Positions 6,766 through 10,425 of a stretch of DNA of 10,425 nt are shown one piece after another. The DNA is from an uncultured Opitutaceae bacterium (GTDB lineage: Bacteria; Verrucomicrobiota; Verrucomicrobiia; Opitutales; Opitutaceae). The translations under genes and the position numbers were made by a program. The notes under the pieces were generated by a model. That model saw nothing but the letters and a program-made list of their open reading frames with translations. It searched no databases and had not been told where the DNA came from. Positions within the stretch are counted from its first letter, which is position 1, and each line of letters opens with the position of its first letter. Where the stretch lies: contig CAKZMS010000701.1 of NCBI GenBank assembly GCA_937128785.1, positions 1-10,425 of the forward strand. The letters run 5' to 3'.

Positions 6766-7431
6766 CTAGAAAGACCATTGGAGACCAACGATCAAGGACC
6801 ACGTATTGTATTCGACTTCGAGGACGCGCCCGTCGAGGGACGAGTCCAGATCCTGCGAACCACCGGCGATGGCGCGACCCTCAAAAAAGCCCGTCAGGTT
6901 TTCGCCAAACGCCCGCTGAATCCCGACCATCCATTGATAACCAAACACGCCCTTGGTGGAAAACTCCTCGCCCGGCAGGTCGTCGAGATCGATGTCGGTT
7001 TCGGTCATCCAGCCGGCACCGAGACCGCCATAAGGCCGCCACTGCGATCCGAGGATGCCATCGAAGGTGTAGATGACGTTCACGAAGACATTGGTGGAGG
7101 CCAGATCGCCACCGGAGAGCACCGTGTTGCCGGACGTCAGCGTGTCCACGTCGTTGGTGCGGTAGAAATACTCAATCTCCGTCGCCCAGTTATCGGTCCA
7201 GTGCTTGCCAAAGCTCGCGACAAACAACGTGCCGTTGTCGTATTCGCCCTCCCACTCCAGGCCATCAAGGGTGATGTCGCCACCCGGCACCGTGCTGGTG
7301 CCGCCACCAAATTCAAGGTAGAGGCCCTCACGCCAACTGCTGGAGGAGGTTTCGTCCTGAGCGGTAAGGCCGGCGGACACCATCGTGAAAGCCAACCCGA
7401 AGGTCAGCCAGTTTCGCAGATTCGTTTTCAT
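6766..7431 (-). CDS. Outer-membrane beta-barrel protein
   Basis: A 221-residue exported protein. The N-terminus is a classical signal peptide: Lys2 and Arg6, a hydrophobic core around 8-22 and a likely cleavage after LTA (residue 24). The mature part alternates polar and hydrophobic residues in strands rich in Tyr, Trp and Phe. It has glycine-rich turns (FGGGTS, YGGLGAGWMTE) and ends in the aromatic LQWSF typical of barrel proteins recognised by the Bam machinery. Length and pattern suit a small OmpA/OmpW-like barrel of about eight strands; the exact family is not assignable by eye. It precedes the response regulator and kinase on the same strand, with 32 bases between stop and regulator start, so it may be in their operon and even under their control. 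Repeats and dyads lie upstream of its start. Its ligand or role is unknown. Confidence 0.9.
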   Translation of the reverse strand: MKTNLRNWLTFGLAFTMVSAGLTAQDETSSSSWREGLYLEFGGGTSTVPGGDITLDGLEWEGEYDNGTLFVASFGKHWTDNWATEIEYFYRTNDVDTLTSGNTVLSGGDLASTNVFVNVIYTFDGILGSQWRPYGGLGAGWMTETDIDLDDLPGEEFSTKGVFGYQWMVGIQRAFGENLTGFFEGRAIAGGSQDLDSSLDGRVLEVEYNTWSLIVGLQWSF

Positions 7432-7536
7432 GATATGAAACGCTTCACACCCACCGCGGCGACGGAACCTTACCGTTGCGCGGGAGAACCCTTCAGAACG
7501 AGACGGTCGATGGAAGACGGCCCTACTCTGCCAAAT

Positions 7537-7566
7537 CCTCCGTTAACGGAGCGTGAAACCTCCGTT
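7537..7566. promoter_or_regulatory. Palindrome plus 22-bp-spaced direct repeat upstream of the beta-barrel gene
   Basis: Bases 7538-7551 form a perfect 14-base palindrome, CTCCGTTAACGGAG. The octamer CCTCCGTT occurs at 7537-7544 and again at 7559-7566, 22 bases apart start to start, or about two helical turns on the same face. The middle AACGGAG (7545-7551) can pair with either CTCCGTT copy, so two alternative hairpins are possible. The site is about 106-135 bases upstream of the beta-barrel ATG. OmpR-family regulators usually bind tandem direct repeats, so autoregulation by the nearby regulator is a possible reading, but no binding evidence exists in the sequence itself. Confidence 0.35.
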
Positions 7567-7605
7567 CATTCGCCGCCAATTATGCGAACGGCGCTCCGGC
7601 ACGCT

Positions 7606-7624
7606 TGTCACGTATTACGTTACA
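7606..7624. promoter_or_regulatory. 19-base dyad, possible operator
   Basis: TGTCACGTATTACGTTACA is a near-perfect dyad about a central T: 8 of 9 arm positions pair if the central A/T are ignored as spacer. It lies in the 207-base gap between the oxidoreductase stop and the beta-barrel start. A dimeric regulator could use it as an operator. It is not followed by a T run in either direction, so it does not look like an intrinsic terminator. No clear -35/-10 pair was convincing around it. Confidence 0.25.
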
Positions 7625-7638
7625 AATGAGGTGAGGGA

Positions 7639-8685
7639 TTAATCTACGGTTTCGGGCCGGCCACTGGCGGCGGAGGCATAGAGCGCGTTGATGATCGCCA
7701 CGGCATTGCGCGCATCGGGACCCGCGATCGCCAAAGCTTGGTCGCCCTGAATCGCACCCACCAGATCGGCGATCTGACGCCGATGCCCTTCGATCGAAAT
7801 CCCTCCCGGATTGGAGGCCCCGGAACCCAACTCGGATTCGCCGGCGAGGATGGATTGATCCTCGGGTCGCTCATCGCGGAAAGACCAATCCGTGATGACG
7901 CCGTCCTCCAAACGCGCCGACCCCAACTCCCCGCACAATTCGATCCGCATCGCCCAGCCCGGCCACGCCGCGGTGGTGGCCTCGATGGTGCCGAGCGCAC
8001 CGTTGGCAAATCGCAGACTGGCCACGGCGGTATCCTCAACTTCGATACTTTGGTGCACGCGCCGCGTGGTGAACGCGGAAATCGTTTGGGGCATGCCGGC
8101 CAACCACTGCAGCAGGTCCACGCCGTGAATGCCCTGATTCATCACCGCCCCGCCGCCGTCGTATTGTTGGGTCCCCTTCCAATTTGAGCCCGTGTAGTAG
8201 GTTTCGTCGCGAAACCACTTCACGTAACAACCGGCGGAAGTGAGTTGGCCAAAGCGTCCGGCCTCCACCGCCGCCTTCAAAGCCTGCGCGCCCGCACTGA
8301 ATCGCTGCTGAAAAATGGGGGCGACCTTTACGCCCGACTGCTCCGCCGCGGCCAGGAGCTGATCGACGCGCGCGGTGGTGATTTCGACCGGCTTCTCGAT
8401 GACCACGTGTTTGCCGGCAGTGATCGCCGCCAAGGCCGGTTCCAACTGCGCGCCGCTCGGGGTCGTGATGCAAAGCACATCGACGTCGTCCCGGGCGACC
8501 AATTCTTCGACCGACGAGGCGACCACACTGCCGCCATGCTTCGCGTTAAAATCGCCCCCCCGCTCGGCCGACCGACTCACGACCCCGCGCAAGGTCGCAC
8601 CGTCGACTGCCGCAATCGCCTGAGCATGCACACCGGCAATCATGCCTGTTCCCACAATGCCAAATCCGAGGGGTTGTTCTGCCAT
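7639..8685 (-). CDS. Gfo/Idh/MocA-family oxidoreductase
   Basis: A 348-residue NAD(P)-dependent oxidoreductase of the glucose-fructose oxidoreductase/inositol dehydrogenase/MocA family. The N-terminal Rossmann fold opens with FGIVGTGMIAGVH (8-20), followed by ITTPSGAQ (73-80) and the diagnostic EKP motif in VVIEKPVE (94-101, Lys98). The C-terminal alpha/beta domain includes GGGAVMNQGIHGVDLLQWL (177-195), with His187 and Asp190 at the usual catalytic positions. Members mostly oxidise or reduce sugars, inositols and their derivatives; the substrate cannot be read from sequence alone. There is no signal peptide, so it is cytoplasmic. The ATG at 8685 immediately precedes the Rossmann fold. It stands alone on its strand, 207 bases upstream of the beta-barrel gene and divergent from the transporter, so sharing a regulatory region with the transporter is possible. 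Confidence 0.95.
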   Translation of the reverse strand: MAEQPLGFGIVGTGMIAGVHAQAIAAVDGATLRGVVSRSAERGGDFNAKHGGSVVASSVEELVARDDVDVLCITTPSGAQLEPALAAITAGKHVVIEKPVEITTARVDQLLAAAEQSGVKVAPIFQQRFSAGAQALKAAVEAGRFGQLTSAGCYVKWFRDETYYTGSNWKGTQQYDGGGAVMNQGIHGVDLLQWLAGMPQTISAFTTRRVHQSIEVEDTAVASLRFANGALGTIEATTAAWPGWAMRIELCGELGSARLEDGVITDWSFRDERPEDQSILAGESELGSGASNPGGISIEGHRRQIADLVGAIQGDQALAIAGPDARNAVAIINALYASAASGRPETVD

Positions 8686-8905
8686 GGGACCGAGTCAGAT
8701 TTCTTCCGCGAGCGGCGTCGAGGAGAACCGCCAGTCATCGGTAGTTTTGTTATCTCCGAAATCATCCCTATCGGTTTGATGACTCGAACGAGGGCCTAAT
8801 CCAGGTGGAGCGCGGCACTACGGTCCGCCGCAGGAATCGATTGCACCCCTTGGCACGTTTCCCGCAGCGTGCGTTTCCGTCCCGTCGCGGCCGGATCATT
8901 CTGCC
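8686..8905. other. Divergent intergenic region (oxidoreductase/transporter)
   Basis: This 220-base spacer between two divergent genes must hold the start signals for both. I see no convincing coding frame or strong sigma-70 promoter. The only symmetric feature noticed is AGTCATC at 8733-8739, paired with GATGACT at 8778-8784 across 38 bases, too weak to call a site. Neither gene has a clear Shine-Dalgarno at its end of the spacer. Confidence 0.4.
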
Positions 8906-10425
8906 ATGCCCATTCTGGAAAACATCTTCGGCAATCCGCTCATCGTTCTGTTCACCGTCATCGGTGCGGGGCTGTTGTTTGGCAGCGTCACGATCAAGGG
9001 GATCAATCTGGGCAGCTCGGGAGTGCTGTTTTCCGCGTTGTTGGCCGGCCATCTGGGGCTCGAGATTCCGGGCGGCGTAGGCAACTTTGGTTTGGCGCTG
9101 TTTGTCTACTGTGTGGGCATCGGCGCCGGGCCGCGTTTTTTTCCGGCGCTCGCCCGTGAAGGTGGCGGCTTGGCCAAACTCGGTTTGGTCATCGTCGTCA
9201 GCGGGGCGACCTTGGCCTGGTTGCTCAGTCAGGCGTTTGATTTACCCGCCGCGCTCAGTGTGGGTCTGTTTGCCGGCGCGCTCACCAGCACTCCGGCTCT
9301 GGCCGCAGCGTCGGAGGGAGGCGGCGCCACCGCCCAGGCCGTCGCTATCGGTTATGGTATCGCCTATCCGCTGGGCGTGATCGGGGTGGTGCTGTTTGTG
9401 CAGTTGGTTCCGCGACTGCTCAAAGCCGATCCCAGCGAACAAGCCGAAGAGGACATCGCCACGGCTACCCAAGGCGTGCAGAACATCCTCATCGAGGTGA
9501 CCAACGCGAACCTAGTCGGGCGGCACATCGATGAAGATGTGCTGGCGGGCTATTCCTGCCGGATCTCCCGCGTGGTGCGCGGCGGCCGACTGCACCCGCT
9601 CGGTTCGGGCGACACCTTTGCGTTGGGTCAGCGATTGCTGATCGTCGGCCGGCCCCATGATACCGCGTTGGCCACCACGTTTTTGGGACAACGCAGCGAC
9701 GAGACGTTTGTGTCCGATACCGACAACGAACGCGAGCGACTCGTCGTAACCAACAAGCGGCTCGGCGGAAGCAGCCTGCGGGAGTTGGCGTTGCTACGGA
9801 ATTTCGGCATCGTCATCACGCGCATCAGCCGACTCGGCCAGGAGTTCGTGCCCACGCCCGATACCAAGTTGGAAACCTACGATGTGCTGACGTCGGTAGG
9901 GCAGGCGGATGACCTCAAAAAATTTGCCGAGCATATCGGCCACCGACCGCAGGCGTTTGATCAGACCGACCTCATCTCCATGGCGCTCGGACTCAGCGCC
10001 GGCATCTTCGTGGGCATGGTTCCGATCAGCCTGCCGGGCGGCACGCCCATGACGTTGGGGCTGGCGGGCGGACCTTTGTTCGTCGCCTTGGTCCTTGGCT
10101 ATTTTGGTCGGGTGGGTCGGATCGTCGGCCACATCCCTCGGCCCACGCGCATGCTGCTACAGGAATTGGGACTGGTATTGTTTTTGGCCAACGCGGGCAT
10201 CGTGGGTGGCGAGAATCTCGCCGTTACCATCCGAGAGTATGGGGCCATCGTATTTTTGGTCGGAGCGATCATTACCCTCGGTCCGGTCCTCATTTCCTAT
10301 CCGGTGGCGCGTAAGGTTCTGGGCCTGTCCCAAGCGCAGACGCTGGGCGGAATCTGTGGCGGCATGACCAGTACCCCCGCCCTGGGAGCGCTCACCGAAT
10401 CCACGCCGTCCCAACAACCCATCGC
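8906..10425 (+). CDS. AspT/YidE-family putative transporter (partial, C-terminus beyond window)
   Basis: The frame runs from ATG 8906 to the right edge, giving 506 residues; family members are about 530-560 long, so little is missing. It is an inner-membrane protein with two hydrophobic halves around a soluble middle. The first half (about 8-165) carries GALTSTPALAAA (124-135) and the second (about 354 onward) carries GGMTSTPALGAL (485-496), the duplicated signature of the aspartate:alanine exchanger (AAEx) family. Between them, about residues 190-345, are two RCK_C/TrkA-C-like domains, starting near QNILIEVTNANLVGRHI and near ERLVVTNKRLGGSSL, which in this family form a cytoplasmic regulatory region. 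AspT itself exchanges aspartate for alanine, but YidE/YbjL relatives have no proven substrate, so the substrate here is open. It diverges from the Gfo/Idh/MocA gene and may share its control region. Confidence 0.93.
   Translation, partial: MPILENIFGNPLIVLFTVIGAGLLFGSVTIKGINLGSSGVLFSALLAGHLGLEIPGGVGNFGLALFVYCVGIGAGPRFFPALAREGGGLAKLGLVIVVSGATLAWLLSQAFDLPAALSVGLFAGALTSTPALAAASEGGGATAQAVAIGYGIAYPLGVIGVVLFVQLVPRLLKADPSEQAEEDIATATQGVQNILIEVTNANLVGRHIDEDVLAGYSCRISRVVRGGRLHPLGSGDTFALGQRLLIVGRPHDTALATTFLGQRSDETFVSDTDNERERLVVTNKRLGGSSLRELALLRNFGIVITRISRLGQEFVPTPDTKLETYDVLTSVGQADDLKKFAEHIGHRPQAFDQTDLISMALGLSAGIFVGMVPISLPGGTPMTLGLAGGPLFVALVLGYFGRVGRIVGHIPRPTRMLLQELGLVLFLANAGIVGGENLAVTIREYGAIVFLVGAIITLGPVLISYPVARKVLGLSQAQTLGGICGGMTSTPALGALTESTPSQQPI

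Noticed and set aside
6734..6802. 23-residue N-terminal extension of the response regulator
   Set aside because: It would overlap the beta-barrel 3' end out of frame and precede a receiver domain that already starts properly at 6733.
7571..7593. CGCCG/CGGCG hairpin as terminator of the oxidoreductase gene
   Set aside because: The stem is only 5 bases with a 13-base loop and no T run follows it.
6778..7629. 283-codon plus-strand frame
   Set aside because: Antisense to the beta-barrel gene, which has a signal peptide and a C-terminal aromatic signature; no family features are seen here.

Overview
The window reads as a GC-rich chromosome segment from a Gram-negative bacterium. It has an outer-membrane beta-barrel protein with a cleavable signal peptide, a predicted lipoprotein and an OmpR-type two-component pair. 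My best guess is Verrucomicrobiota, perhaps Opitutaceae. That guess rests on protein style, the lack of visible Shine-Dalgarno sequences, and CACGAAG-type dispersed repeats that I recall from such genomes. It is an inference, not a measurement.

Left part (1-3675, minus strand): a probable catabolic operon transcribed right to left. It holds a eukaryote-like deoxyribose-5-phosphate aldolase (deoC), then a complete and catalytically intact aldehyde dehydrogenase, then a second aldehyde dehydrogenase that runs off the left edge and has lost several hallmark catalytic residues. DERA releases acetaldehyde and glyceraldehyde 3-phosphate, and an ALDH can oxidise the acetaldehyde. The intact-then-degenerate order of the two ALDHs matches the two domains of the fused ALDH16 family, so the pair may be a split ALDH16. 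Both spacers in this cluster are filled by diverged copies of the same repeat element, with inverted-repeat arms and a nearly identical 55-bp module that abuts each ALDH start codon.

Middle part (3733-4671, plus strand): a predicted lipoprotein with a beta-propeller-like, acid-rich repeat pattern and no firm function. It is divergent from deoC. Its stop codon overlaps the stop codon of the convergent histidine kinase gene.

Right-middle part (4668-7431, minus strand): an outer-membrane beta-barrel gene, an OmpR-family response regulator and a membrane histidine kinase lie in that transcription order. The kinase start overlaps the regulator stop (ATGA). The region upstream of the barrel gene carries a 14-bp palindrome, a direct repeat spaced 22 bp and a separate 19-bp dyad, which are plausible regulator sites.

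Right part: a Gfo/Idh/MocA oxidoreductase (7639-8685, minus) and, divergent from it, an AspT/YidE-type transporter (8906 to the right edge, plus) with two central RCK_C-like domains. The transporter is cut by the window edge near its C-terminus.

No rRNA, tRNA, CRISPR array, transposase or phage gene was seen. There is no gene-free stretch longer than about 220 bases. The clearest unusual signals are the split and degenerate ALDH pair and the paired intergenic repeat elements.
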